This document shows, one piece after another, positions 17,863-25,301 of a stretch of 64,000 nt of DNA. The DNA is from Robertmurraya sp047302285. Its GTDB lineage: Bacteria > Bacillota > Bacilli > Bacillales > Cytobacillaceae. Position 1 is the stretch's first letter. Each line of letters begins with the position of its first letter. The stretch is taken from assembly GCF_047302285.1 (NCBI RefSeq), contig NZ_CP154845.1:1364001-1428000 (forward strand), read 5' to 3'. A program made the position numbers and the translations under genes. Below the pieces are notes generated by a model. That model worked only from the letters and a program-made list of their open reading frames with translations, was not told where the DNA came from and did not search any database.

Positions 17863-18259
17863 TTTATTAAGAAGATTTATAATACTCTTAAATAAATATT
17901 TAGGAGGACGAGTATACGTTATTTATTTTTGCAATTTGTGGGAACTTATCATAAAGAATGACCTTTTAATGAAGTTAATATCTGTAAAGAAATATTACAA
18001 TCCCCCTCCGATTAGACGTACAAAAATTTAACATTACTTAATTCTCAATTAACCCTTTTATTTACTGACTTTGTTAATCTATACTAATAAGGTACATTGT
18101 GAGGGATATTAAAGAGTAATATTTATGTTATTTTTTTTTACTCTTAGAGTAATATTTAAATGGAGCAAGCATATAGAGGGATATTTTTCCCTTAAATCAC
18201 GAAAAATGCTTGTCAGTACTGTTCTTGTTAAATATTAAATTTTATAAACCCATCGTTCC
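17863..18259. other. AT-rich right end of the element
   Basis: About 400 bp with no credible gene, more AT-rich than its surroundings, running up to the mutM junction. GInt islands are described as ending in a short AT-rich segment. It contains the repeat cluster at 18112-18212 and, at 18118-18128, AATATTTATGT, an 11-base match to the host mutM sequence just past the junction (18263-18273). Confidence 0.55.
18112..18212. repeat. Cluster of direct and inverted repeats near the element's right end
   Basis: AAGAGTAA (18112) is inverted at 18138-18145 (TTACTCTT) and repeated directly at 18146-18158 as AGAGTAATATTTA. Further right, CAAGCAT (18166) pairs with ATGCTTG (18206), enclosing a GGGA/TCCC inner stem. 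Spaced short repeats of this kind are typical recombinase or accessory-factor binding arms; this role is inferred. Confidence 0.45.
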
Positions 18260-18595
18260 GGGAATATTTATGTAGATGAATCCTTATTTAAAGCGGGTAT
18301 TCATCCTGAAAGAGCAGCGAATTCCTTATCGCAAAAAGAACTTGTTACATTACATGCTGAAATTGTGAAAACATTAGAGGATGCAGTTGAAAAAGGGGGA
18401 AGCACAGTTCGCTCCTATGTGAATACGCAGGGACAAATTGGGATGTTTCAATTGGAATTATATGTATACGGACGAAAAGGTGAGGAATGTAAGGTTTGTT
18501 CGTCTGAACTTGAAAGAATCGTAGTTGGTGGCAGAGGTACGGTCTTTTGTCCAAAGTGTCAAAAATCAAAAAAGGCAAGTAAGATAAAAAAATAA
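18260..18595 (+). pseudogene. mutM: Host mutM, 3' remnant left by element insertion
   Basis: The frame from 18260 reads GNIYVDESLFKAGIHPERAA, the H2TH segment of MutM, and runs to the normal end with the zinc finger CKVC...GGRGTVFCPKCQ. The preceding in-frame codons (Thr-His-Arg-Ser after a stop at 18245) are not MutM sequence. The catalytic N-terminus is absent, so the fragment cannot be functional. It occupies the expected place of mutM directly before ytaF and coaE, which marks the insertion point. The reading frame itself is undamaged, suggesting a fairly recent insertion or one that can still be reversed by excision. Confidence 0.9.
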
Positions 18596-18675
18596 TCGAC
18601 AGTAAAGACTGAACATTTTTGGCTGAACAAGCGCCTTTTTCGACATTCATTAAATCTAAATATTAACATTGGAAT

Positions 18676-18719
18676 GGCTCCTTCCATATACTATCTTAGC
18701 TTTTTGATGGGAAGGAGCT
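18676..18719 (+). promoter_or_regulatory. Hairpin that hides the ytaF ribosome binding site
   Basis: GCTCCTTCC (18677-18685) is complementary to GGAAGGAGC around 18710-18718, which contains the ytaF SD. The 9-bp stem with ~24-base loop would block ribosome entry. There is no T tract, so it is not a terminator. Confidence 0.4.
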
Positions 18720-18726
18720 AATACCA

Positions 18727-19359
18727 GTGTTTACATTTTCACTTATTCTACTTGCATTTGCGGTAAGCTTAGATAGCTTTAGTGTTGGATTTACTTATGG
18801 GCTTCGAAAAATGCGAATCCCTTTTAAATCGATTATCATTATTGCCTGTTGTTCAGCGATCACTTTAGTCGGAGCGATGGCTGTTGGAAAAATGGTTGAA
18901 GCCTTTCTTTCTCCTGATATGGCAGAGAAAATCGGGGGAATCGTACTTGTATTATTAGGTGGATGGATCTTGTATCAATTTTTTCGCTCGGAAAAATCGA
19001 AAGAAGCGCTCCCCCATGAAAAAATGATTGTTAATTTTGAAATTAAATCACTCGGGATTGTCATTAATATTTTAAAGAAGCCGATGTCAGCTGATTTCGA
19101 TAAATCAGGAACGATTACGGGAATTGAGGCATTCATGCTAGGCTTTGCGTTATCTCTTGATGCCTTTGGAGCTGGAATTGGGGCAGCGATGTTAGGGTAC
19201 TCACCAGTTGCATTAGCCATTGCAGTAGCAGTCATGAGTTCGCTCTTTGTGACAATCGGAATGAAAATCGGTGTTGTTCTTTCGAAAAATAGTGTCTTGC
19301 AAAAATTTTCGTTTATCCCTGGAATTTTACTCATTTTCATCGGGATATGGAAAATGTAA
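18727..19359 (+). CDS. ytaF: Sporulation membrane protein YtaF
   Basis: A 210-residue, six-segment membrane protein of the YtaF/MntP-like family. Two similar halves carry AVSLDSFSVGFTYGLRK and ALSLDAFGAGIGAAML, each with the conserved Leu-Asp pair expected to bind a metal ion. A soluble acidic loop lies between. GTG start at 18727 with SD AAGGAG. In B. subtilis it follows mutM and precedes coaE, as here, but the element has cut it off from any promoter upstream of mutM, so it must be read from within the element end or the mutM remnant. Its exact role in sporulation is not established. Confidence 0.85.
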   Translation: MFTFSLILLAFAVSLDSFSVGFTYGLRKMRIPFKSIIIIACCSAITLVGAMAVGKMVEAFLSPDMAEKIGGIVLVLLGGWILYQFFRSEKSKEALPHEKMIVNFEIKSLGIVINILKKPMSADFDKSGTITGIEAFMLGFALSLDAFGAGIGAAMLGYSPVALAIAVAVMSSLFVTIGMKIGVVLSKNSVLQKFSFIPGILLIFIGIWKM

Positions 19360-19402
19360 CAATTTATTGAAGTAGCAGTCGAAGTTAAAGTGAGGAATCG
19401 TG

Positions 19403-20011
19403 ATGGCATTAGTTGTAGGATTAACCGGTGGAATTGCTAGTGGAAAAAGTACAGTTTCCAATTTACTGAAGGAAAAAGGATTTCCCGTTATTGATGCGGA
19501 CCTAGAATCCCGTTTTGCTGTGGAAGTAGGGGAGCCAGCTTATCATGAAATTGTCACTTATTTTGGGCAAGAGGTTTTGTTAGAAAATAAGGAAATTGAC
19601 CGGGCAAAGCTCGGAAACGTTGTCTTTCATGATGAAGAAAAAAGAATGAAGTTAAACAGCATTGTTCATCCAGATGTACGGAGAAGGATGAATGAAAAGC
19701 GCGAGCAGGCTATAAAAAATGGAGAAAAACTAATCGTTTTGGACATCCCCCTTTTATTTGAAAGCAAGTTAACTCATATGGTCGAAAAAACGTTATTGGT
19801 GTACGTCGATGAACAAACGCAACTAAAAAGACTTATGGCACGAAACCATTTTACAGAAGAAGAAGCACTTGCACGAATTCACTCGCAAATGCCTTTAAAG
19901 GATAAAATTGAATTAAGTGATGCCATGATTGATAATAATGGGACGATCGAAGAAACGAAAAGACAATTAACTGAAATCCTTCAGTTGTGGGGGATCTTGA
20001 ATGACAAATAG
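19403..20011 (+). CDS. coaE: Dephospho-CoA kinase
   Basis: Catalyses the last step of coenzyme A synthesis, phosphorylating dephospho-CoA with ATP in the cytosol. The P-loop is GLTGGIASGKST near the N-terminus, with the following DAD segment for substrate and the lid-region Arg residues (RLMARNHFTEEEALARI). The length (202 residues) is normal. ATG at 19403 is used; GTG one codon earlier is equally possible. It lies 43 bp behind ytaF and is followed by a terminator at 20011. Confidence 0.95.
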   Translation: MALVVGLTGGIASGKSTVSNLLKEKGFPVIDADLESRFAVEVGEPAYHEIVTYFGQEVLLENKEIDRAKLGNVVFHDEEKRMKLNSIVHPDVRRRMNEKREQAIKNGEKLIVLDIPLLFESKLTHMVEKTLLVYVDEQTQLKRLMARNHFTEEEALARIHSQMPLKDKIELSDAMIDNNGTIEETKRQLTEILQLWGILNDK

Positions 20012-20032
20012 GAGCTGAAAAGCTTCTTTTTT
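20011..20032 (+). terminator. Intrinsic terminator after coaE
   Basis: GGAGCT, tetraloop GAAA, AGCTTC, then six T. The stem is short (one G-U) but closed by a stable GNRA loop; it begins in the coaE stop codon region. Confidence 0.65.
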
Positions 20033-20090
20033 ATGTTTGAGTATCATTTTTCATTATTTCCGCATTTATTTCATCACAAATTTTATCTAT

Positions 20091-20133
20091 TGTGTTATAC
20101 TAATTGTGATAATAGGTTTAAAAGTATAACATT
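20091..20133 (+). promoter_or_regulatory. gapB promoter region with two CcpN-like operators
   Basis: TGTGTTATACT (20091-20101) matches the CcpN consensus TRTGHYATAYW at every position and includes a likely -10 box TATACT. A second site in the opposite orientation, AGTATAACATT (20123-20133), matches at 10 of 11. In B. subtilis CcpN represses gapB and pckA during growth on sugars. The consensus is recalled from the family; the match is seen directly. Confidence 0.6.
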
Positions 20134-20153
20134 TATTCGGAAGGAGCCGAAAG

Positions 20154-21185
20154 ATGAAGGCAAAAATTGCGATTAATGGATTTGGAAGAATTGGTAGAAT
20201 GGTGTTTAGAAAAGCCATTCTTGAAGATCGTTTAGAAATTGTAGCAATCAATGCAAGCTATCCGGCGGAAACGTTGGCACATTTAATAAAGTATGACACA
20301 AATCACGGGAAATTCGAGGGCAACATTATCGCAGAAGACAAAGCCTTAGTCGTTAATGGGAAAAGAGTTAAACTATTAAGCAATCGAAATCCTGCAGAGC
20401 TTCCATGGCAGGAATACGGGATTGATATAGTCATTGAAGCAACGGGGAAATTTAATTCTAGGGATCAAGCAAGTTTGCATTTGCAAGCAGGAGCAAAGAA
20501 AGTCATTTTAACTGCTCCAGGCAAAAATGAAGATGTAACGATCGTTATGGGTGTGAATGAACACGACCTCAATCTGGAAAAACATGATATCATTTCAAAT
20601 GCTTCATGTACGACCAATTGTTTAGCTCCTGTTGCGAAGGTGTTGGACGAACAATTTGGAATCGTCAATGGGTTAATGACAACGGTTCATGCTTACACAA
20701 ATGACCAAAAAAATATTGATAATCCACATAAAGATTTAAGACGTGCAAGAGCCTGTGCCCAGTCGATTATACCGACTTCAACTGGAGCAGCGAAGGCGTT
20801 ATCCCTCGTTCTTCCTAGTTTAAAAGGAAAGCTACATGGAATGGCTTTAAGGGTCCCAACTTCAAATGTTTCTTTAGTCGACCTCGTTGTTGATTTAAAA
20901 AGAGAGGTAACCGTTGATGAGGTCAATGATGCATTCGTATCTGCCTCTAAGGGATCGTTAAGAGGAATATTGGATTTAACAGAAGAACCGTTAGTTTCTG
21001 TTGACTTTAATACAAATGAGCATTCAGCTATTGTTGATGGCTTATCAACGATGGTTATGGGTGCCAATAAAGTAAAAGTATTAGCATGGTATGATAATGA
21101 GTGGGGTTATTCTTGCCGTGTTGTTGATTTAACGAAGCATGTAGCAAATGCCTTGCTTCAAACAGCAAAAGTGAAAGTAAGTTAA
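20154..21185 (+). CDS. gapB: Gluconeogenic glyceraldehyde-3-phosphate dehydrogenase GapB
   Basis: A 343-residue enzyme interconverting glyceraldehyde-3-phosphate and 1,3-bisphosphoglycerate; GapB works in the gluconeogenic direction with NADP. The N-terminal Rossmann motif is INGFGRIGR; the catalytic cysteine is in SNASCTTNCLAP. After the first strand it reads AINASYPAETLAH, lacking the Asp that favours NAD in glycolytic GapA, which fits NADP use. SD GGAAGGAG precedes the ATG. Its neighbourhood (coaE before, speD after) is the B. subtilis gapB locus. Upstream CcpN-like sites indicate repression when sugars are present. Confidence 0.95.
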   Translation: MKAKIAINGFGRIGRMVFRKAILEDRLEIVAINASYPAETLAHLIKYDTNHGKFEGNIIAEDKALVVNGKRVKLLSNRNPAELPWQEYGIDIVIEATGKFNSRDQASLHLQAGAKKVILTAPGKNEDVTIVMGVNEHDLNLEKHDIISNASCTTNCLAPVAKVLDEQFGIVNGLMTTVHAYTNDQKNIDNPHKDLRRARACAQSIIPTSTGAAKALSLVLPSLKGKLHGMALRVPTSNVSLVDLVVDLKREVTVDEVNDAFVSASKGSLRGILDLTEEPLVSVDFNTNEHSAIVDGLSTMVMGANKVKVLAWYDNEWGYSCRVVDLTKHVANALLQTAKVKVS

Positions 21186-21202
21186 AAAGTTTTCTAGGTA
21201 GC

Positions 21203-21229
21203 CCCCTCGCATTTAGTGAGGGGATTTTC
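21203..21229 (+). terminator. Intrinsic terminator after gapB
   Basis: CCCCTC and GAGGGG pair around a nine-base loop, followed by ATTTTCC. In B. subtilis gapB and speD can be read together; here the stop signal plus a separate promoter at 21275 suggests at least partial separation. Confidence 0.7.
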
Positions 21230-21274
21230 CTGACTTTAATAATATAGTTTTTTCATAAATTTCCCCCCAATATA

Positions 21275-21303
21275 TTGCAAAAGAAATATAAACAAAGTAT
21301 ACT
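21275..21303 (+). promoter_or_regulatory. Sigma-A promoter for speD
   Basis: TTGCAA (21275-21280), 17-base spacer, TATACT (21298-21303). Transcription should start near 21310, giving a leader of about 130 nt. Confidence 0.65.
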
Positions 21304-21309
21304 AATGCA

Positions 21310-21442
21310 CGTGAACTTCATGAATGAAGGATTTGGTGACTACTTAAAGGGTTAGGACCTCTCTGGACTAACTTTCCCCCGTGGTAGTAATCGTCCACTA
21401 GAAAAATTCATGCTGTTTTCGTAAAAAGCAAAAAGGGGGAAA
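21310..21442 (+). ncRNA. Structured 5' leader of speD, class not recognised
   Basis: The leader can fold into nested helices: CATGAAT (about 21320) with ATTCATG just before the SD, GACTAC with GTAGTAATC inside, and GGTTAG with CTAACTTTCC inside that. The outer helix ends close to the speD SD, so the fold could control translation. I know of no named riboswitch that fits. A polyamine or SAM-related signal is a guess based on the gene controlled. Confidence 0.4.
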
Positions 21443-21823
21443 ATGAATATGGAAACAATGGGTCGTCATGTTATTTCAGAGTTATGGGGTTGCGATTTTG
21501 AAAAGCTAAATGATATTGAACAAATTGAACGAATTTTCGCAGATGCTGCATTAAAGTCAGGTGCTGAGATTCGGGAAGTAGCCTTTCATAAGTTTGCGCC
21601 ACAAGGTGTTAGTGGAGTGGTTATTATTTCAGAGTCTCACTTAACGATTCACAGCTTTCCTGAGCATGGGTATGCTAGTATCGACGTGTACACATGTGGT
21701 GAAATGGATCCGAATATTGCTGCTAACCACATTGCCGAAGCATTAGGAGCTCAAACTCGTGAAAATATTGAACTCCCTCGTGGAATGGGACCTGTTCAAG
21801 TCAAGCAAAAAATCAATCTGTAA
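21443..21823 (+). CDS. speD: S-adenosylmethionine decarboxylase proenzyme
   Basis: A 126-residue proenzyme that cleaves itself to form a pyruvoyl group and decarboxylates SAM to supply aminopropyl groups for spermidine. The self-cleavage serine is in ISESHLTIHSFPEHGYAS (the Glu-Ser-His site), with the catalytic Cys in DVYTCG. Length and sequence are typical of Bacillus SpeD. ATG at 21443 is chosen since AAGGGGGA ends five bases before it; the in-frame ATG at 21449 is the alternative. It has its own promoter, a folded leader, and a strong terminator behind it. Confidence 0.95.
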   Translation: MNMETMGRHVISELWGCDFEKLNDIEQIERIFADAALKSGAEIREVAFHKFAPQGVSGVVIISESHLTIHSFPEHGYASIDVYTCGEMDPNIAANHIAEALGAQTRENIELPRGMGPVQVKQKINL

Positions 21824-21887
21824 CCTTACGAAAATTAGACGAACGGTCTTTGAAGAAGGTACTTAAGTTAACAAATCTAACGAGCGC

Positions 21888-21919
21888 AAGAGGTGTTTGA
21901 CATAACACCTCTTTTTTTA
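21888..21919 (+). terminator. Intrinsic terminator after speD
   Basis: AGAGGTGTT, loop TGACAT, AACACCTCT, then seven T: a textbook 9-bp stem. Confidence 0.9.
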
Positions 21920-22195
21920 ATTTTATCGATTTCATCCTTCTATTACTTGTACTACTATCTCCTTTTTAATAAGATATATTTATAAGGTTAATTTCGTACG
22001 GATTATGGTTTTGCTGGTGTCCTATAGTGCCGCCCGCCCGCATTCCATATGAAGTATAATTGTACGGATAAAATATGCAGGTGCTTTTCTCTGCATGCAA
22101 TAGTCATTTAACCAACTGTTGATGCTTCAAGAAGCAACAATGTACGAGAAAAGAGCCATATAGAAAGAATTTCAGAATTCGGAGCTGATTGTTGT

Positions 22196-22654
22196 ATGAA
22201 ATGCCCTTCCTGCCAAAATAGTAATACGCGAGTCCTTGATTCCCGTCCAGTTGATGAGGGACGCTCTATTCGTCGTAGAAGAGAGTGTGAACGTTGTGCT
22301 TCTCGTTTTACGACCTTTGAGAAGGTTGAAGAGATTCCTTTAATTGTCGTAAAGAAGGAAGGAACTCGAGAAGAATTTTGTCGAGATAAAATCCTTCGTG
22401 GCTTAATAAAAGCTTGCGAGAAACGCCCTGTTGCGTTACAGAAATTAGAGAATATAACAGCTGAGGTAGAAAAGGAACTTCGCAGTCAAGGGGTATCTGA
22501 AATTGATAGTGAGGTCATCGGCGAAATGGTGATGGAGCGTCTGGCAATGATTGATGATGTCGCTTACGTCCGTTTTGCCTCCGTGTACCGTCAATTTAAG
22601 GATATCAACGTATTTATTGATGAACTAAAAGAACTTATAAAAAAAGAACAATAA
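22196..22654 (+). CDS. nrdR: Transcriptional repressor NrdR
   Basis: A 152-residue repressor of ribonucleotide reductase genes, sensing ATP/dATP. The N-terminal zinc ribbon is complete (MKCPSCQNSNTRVLDSR ... RRRECERCASRFTTFE), followed by the ATP-cone domain (VVKKEGTREEFCRDKILRGL). ATG at 22196 is preceded by a weak GGAGCTG. It lies directly before dnaB as in other Bacillus, linking dNTP supply with replication genes. Terminator-like hairpins follow at 22655 and 22709. Confidence 0.96.
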   Translation: MKCPSCQNSNTRVLDSRPVDEGRSIRRRRECERCASRFTTFEKVEEIPLIVVKKEGTREEFCRDKILRGLIKACEKRPVALQKLENITAEVEKELRSQGVSEIDSEVIGEMVMERLAMIDDVAYVRFASVYRQFKDINVFIDELKELIKKEQ

Positions 22655-22708
22655 GTGTCGGGTGAGTCGTGCGAAAGGCATCCGACATTTTAGAATGAAC
22701 ATATTTTT

Positions 22709-22738
22709 AAGGCTAAAGAATACCTTTGGCTTTTTTTC
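22709..22738 (+). terminator. Intrinsic terminator between nrdR and dnaB
   Basis: GCTAAAG, five-base loop, CTTTGGC (one G-U), followed by seven T. A weaker stem (TGTCGG with CCGACA) lies just upstream at 22657-22688. Confidence 0.65.
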
Positions 22739-22772
22739 TTATTAAGGTTTTGAAAGAAAGGTTGGAACACAT

Positions 22773-24161
22773 ATGGCCCAGCATTGGAAAGAAATGTTGC
22801 CAATTGATCGATATACAGTGGCCAGTAATGGAATACTTCACGAATATGACCGAAAGATCATTACGTTGTTGTATCAGCCTTTAGTTGGTCCCATTTCCAT
22901 GAGTTTATATATGACGTTATGGGCTGAGGTTGAAGAAAATAGATTATGGTCTCAAAGCAATTCCCACCATAGTCTCATGAGTTTTATGGATCTTCATTTA
23001 AAGTCAATTTATGAAGCGCGCTTAAAACTTGAAGGGATCGGCTTGTTAAAAACGTTCGTACAAACAAATGAAGGTTCCCGTTCATTTATATATGAGCTTC
23101 AACCACCATTGCCTCCAGAACAATTCTTCTTAGATGGAATGTTAAACATTTATTTATATCAAAAAGTGGGAAAAACGCAGTTTGCAAAGTTGAAGAAATT
23201 CTTCTCTGATAAAGCGCTTCCTGCGGTGACTGATGGTTATGACGATGTAACAAGGGCGTTCCAGGATGTCTATGATTCAGCGATACCAGAGAATTTTCAA
23301 CTGATTGATGAGGTTCATAATCAAGAGACAGACCAAACGTACATAGGAAGAACGGCCCAAAATGGGATCCAAATTGATGCGCATACAGGCTTTGATTTTG
23401 ACCTTTTGGTGGCAGGATTATCCGAAGCGCTTGTTCCGAAAAAGGCGCTGACAGCAAAGGTGAAAGATGCAATCAGTAATCTATCGTATCTTTATGGTAT
23501 CGATTCTCTGCAAATGAAAAACCTAGTTATATCAGCAATGGATGATATGGCAGGGAAAGTAAATATTGAAGAGCTTCGTAAAGCAGCGAGAGACTGGTAT
23601 CAGCTTGAACATCAGGACAAACTTCCGTTACTTGTAGAGAAAATCCAGCCAACTTTGAAAAAATCGAGTGTAGCTGAACCGCAAACAAAGGAAGAAAAGC
23701 TCATTCATTATTTAGATTCGACTTCTCCAAAACAGCTCTTAATAGACATATCAGGGGGAACAGTACCATCTAAAGCAGACTTAAAGATTATTGAAGATGT
23801 GATGTTTAAACAAAAGCTGTTACCTGGGGTCGTCAATGTTCTGATCCAATACGTATTATTAAAAACAGATATGAAGCTAACCAAAGGGTATGTCGATAAA
23901 ATTGCATCCCATTGGGATCGGAAAAAGATCTCTACCGTTAAAGAAGCAATGGACCTGGCCATTAAAGAGCATCGTCAGTATTTGGAATGGGCCGATAATA
24001 AGAATGCGAAAAGAGATTCGAACAGAAAGCCGATTCGGACAGAAGCGCTACCAGATTGGTTTGATGAGAAAGAAGAAACTTCTGCCACATCCAATCAAGA
24101 TGCTCAACTTGAAGATAGGAAGCGGGCGTTAGAAGAACGATTGAGAAAATATAAAAATTAA
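22773..24161 (+). CDS. dnaB: Replication initiation and membrane attachment protein DnaB
   Basis: A 462-residue Gram-positive DnaB (not the helicase). It acts with DnaD and DnaI to load the DnaC helicase at oriC and at restart sites, and it is membrane-associated. The N-terminal winged-helix part begins RYTVASNGILHEYDRKIITL; the later DnaB/DnaD-type helical domain includes IIEDVMFKQKLLPGVVNVLI. The C-terminus is a charged helix (DRKRALEERLRKYK). It is followed 17 bp later by dnaI with a very strong SD, the conserved dnaB-dnaI pair. Confidence 0.95.
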   Translation: MAQHWKEMLPIDRYTVASNGILHEYDRKIITLLYQPLVGPISMSLYMTLWAEVEENRLWSQSNSHHSLMSFMDLHLKSIYEARLKLEGIGLLKTFVQTNEGSRSFIYELQPPLPPEQFFLDGMLNIYLYQKVGKTQFAKLKKFFSDKALPAVTDGYDDVTRAFQDVYDSAIPENFQLIDEVHNQETDQTYIGRTAQNGIQIDAHTGFDFDLLVAGLSEALVPKKALTAKVKDAISNLSYLYGIDSLQMKNLVISAMDDMAGKVNIEELRKAARDWYQLEHQDKLPLLVEKIQPTLKKSSVAEPQTKEEKLIHYLDSTSPKQLLIDISGGTVPSKADLKIIEDVMFKQKLLPGVVNVLIQYVLLKTDMKLTKGYVDKIASHWDRKKISTVKEAMDLAIKEHRQYLEWADNKNAKRDSNRKPIRTEALPDWFDEKEETSATSNQDAQLEDRKRALEERLRKYKN

Positions 24162-24178
24162 GGAGGTGACCTTCTCAC

Positions 24179-25111
24179 ATGGAAAAAATAAATGAAACAC
24201 TAAACAAATTGGGAAACAGTATGAGTTTCCAAGAGCGTTATAAAAAAATGAGACAGGAAATCCTTCAAAATCCTTATGTTCGTGAATTTCTCGTTCGCCA
24301 TGAAGAAGAGCTTACATCTGACATGATCGAAAGGAGCTTGATGACTCTTTACGATTATGCCAATCAGAGTAAACATTGCCAAGATTGTCCGAGCCTGGGA
24401 GAATGTCAGAACTTGATGAAAGGCTACCACCCTCAACTCGTTATAGGAAGAGGGGCGATTGATATTTATTATGATCGCTGTCCGCGGAAAGTTATGGATG
24501 ATGAGAAGCGAAAAAGCGAAAAACTTATTCGCAGTATGCATGTTCCAAAGGATATTATTCGTGCCTCCTTCGCAGATATTGATTTACTTGATGGTAGTCG
24601 ATTAGAAGCAGTTGATCGAGCGGAGCAATTCGTTGAAAATTATGATCCGAATGGAAAGCAAAAAGGGCTTTATTTTTACGGGAAGTTTGGAGTTGGCAAA
24701 TCCTTTTTATTAGGAGCGGTTGCCAACGAGTTAGCGAAGAAAAACGTACCTTCAATGATTGTTTATTTTCCAGAGCTATTAAGAGAGCTGAAAAATTCGA
24801 TTGGTGATTCTACCTTGAACGAAAAAATTGAAACGATTAAAAAGCAACCTGTATTAATGATTGATGATATCGGAGCAGAGACGATGTCAAGCTGGACTCG
24901 TGATGAAGTGTTAGGACCTATTCTGCAATTTAGAATGCAAGAATATTTGCCGACCTTTTTCAGTACAAACTTTGATTATGATGGACTTGAACATCACCTC
25001 ACTTACAGCCAACGAGGTGAGGAAGAAAAAATGAAAGCTCGTCGTATATTAGAAAGAATTCGATTTTTAACCGATCCTGTTTTAGTAGACGGACCTAATC
25101 GAAGAAGATAA
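24179..25111 (+). CDS. dnaI: Primosomal protein DnaI (helicase loader)
   Basis: A 310-residue AAA+ ATPase that loads the replicative helicase. The N-terminal helicase-binding domain has the zinc-type cysteines CQDCPSLGEC and CPRK (about residues 65-105). The AAA+ domain has Walker A YGKFGVGKS (about residue 166-174), Walker B VLMIDDIG and a sensor segment FFSTNFD. SD AAGGAGGTGA is near-perfect. Co-transcription with dnaB is expected from the short gap. Confidence 0.96.
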   Translation: MEKINETLNKLGNSMSFQERYKKMRQEILQNPYVREFLVRHEEELTSDMIERSLMTLYDYANQSKHCQDCPSLGECQNLMKGYHPQLVIGRGAIDIYYDRCPRKVMDDEKRKSEKLIRSMHVPKDIIRASFADIDLLDGSRLEAVDRAEQFVENYDPNGKQKGLYFYGKFGVGKSFLLGAVANELAKKNVPSMIVYFPELLRELKNSIGDSTLNEKIETIKKQPVLMIDDIGAETMSSWTRDEVLGPILQFRMQEYLPTFFSTNFDYDGLEHHLTYSQRGEEEKMKARRILERIRFLTDPVLVDGPNRRR

Positions 25112-25301
25112 GAATTTGTTAGAGAAGTTGATGCGAAAGTCGATGACAAAAAGACTTTTGCAAGCAGCTTCTTTTTCGTTTAAAGAGAATTAATTGGAAC
25201 ACTTCTATTTTTGTGAAAATCCCCATATATATGATTACAGAGATTTGGACTAGTTCCCTTGTGAATTAGCTCAAGAGGAGATCGTTAAAGGGGGGATTTG
25301 G

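Larger units (their letters stand above)
1..18259. mobile_element. Multi-recombinase integrative element inserted in host mutM (right part; left end off-window)
   Basis: Everything left of 18259 looks foreign to the polA-mutM-ytaF neighbourhood expected in Bacillus. It is AT-rich and contains three large tyrosine recombinases, an HTH protein, a helical accessory protein, varied cargo and a complete second mutM. The right boundary is placed at about 18257-18262, because reading leftward from ytaF the host mutM frame is recognisable back to the Gly-Asn-Ile-Tyr of its H2TH region and then becomes unrelated, with a stop at 18245. The left boundary and the 5' half of host mutM are not in the window, so total size is unknown. 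The layout (several recombinases, small helical protein, cargo, short AT-rich end) resembles GInt islands and Tn554; that assignment is inference. Confidence 0.8.

Noticed and set aside
17837..18031. 64-codon plus-strand frame in the element's right end
   Set aside because: It begins inside the mutM terminator stem, has no SD, and its composition reflects AT-rich DNA.
16940..18595. Simple tandem duplication of mutM
   Set aside because: The two sequences differ strongly (start MPEG in the complete copy; different H2TH and zinc-finger residues) and the remnant begins abruptly beside recombinase-element DNA.
19543..21067. Long minus-strand frames opposite gapB and other core genes
   Set aside because: They are shadows of well-identified genes on the plus strand.
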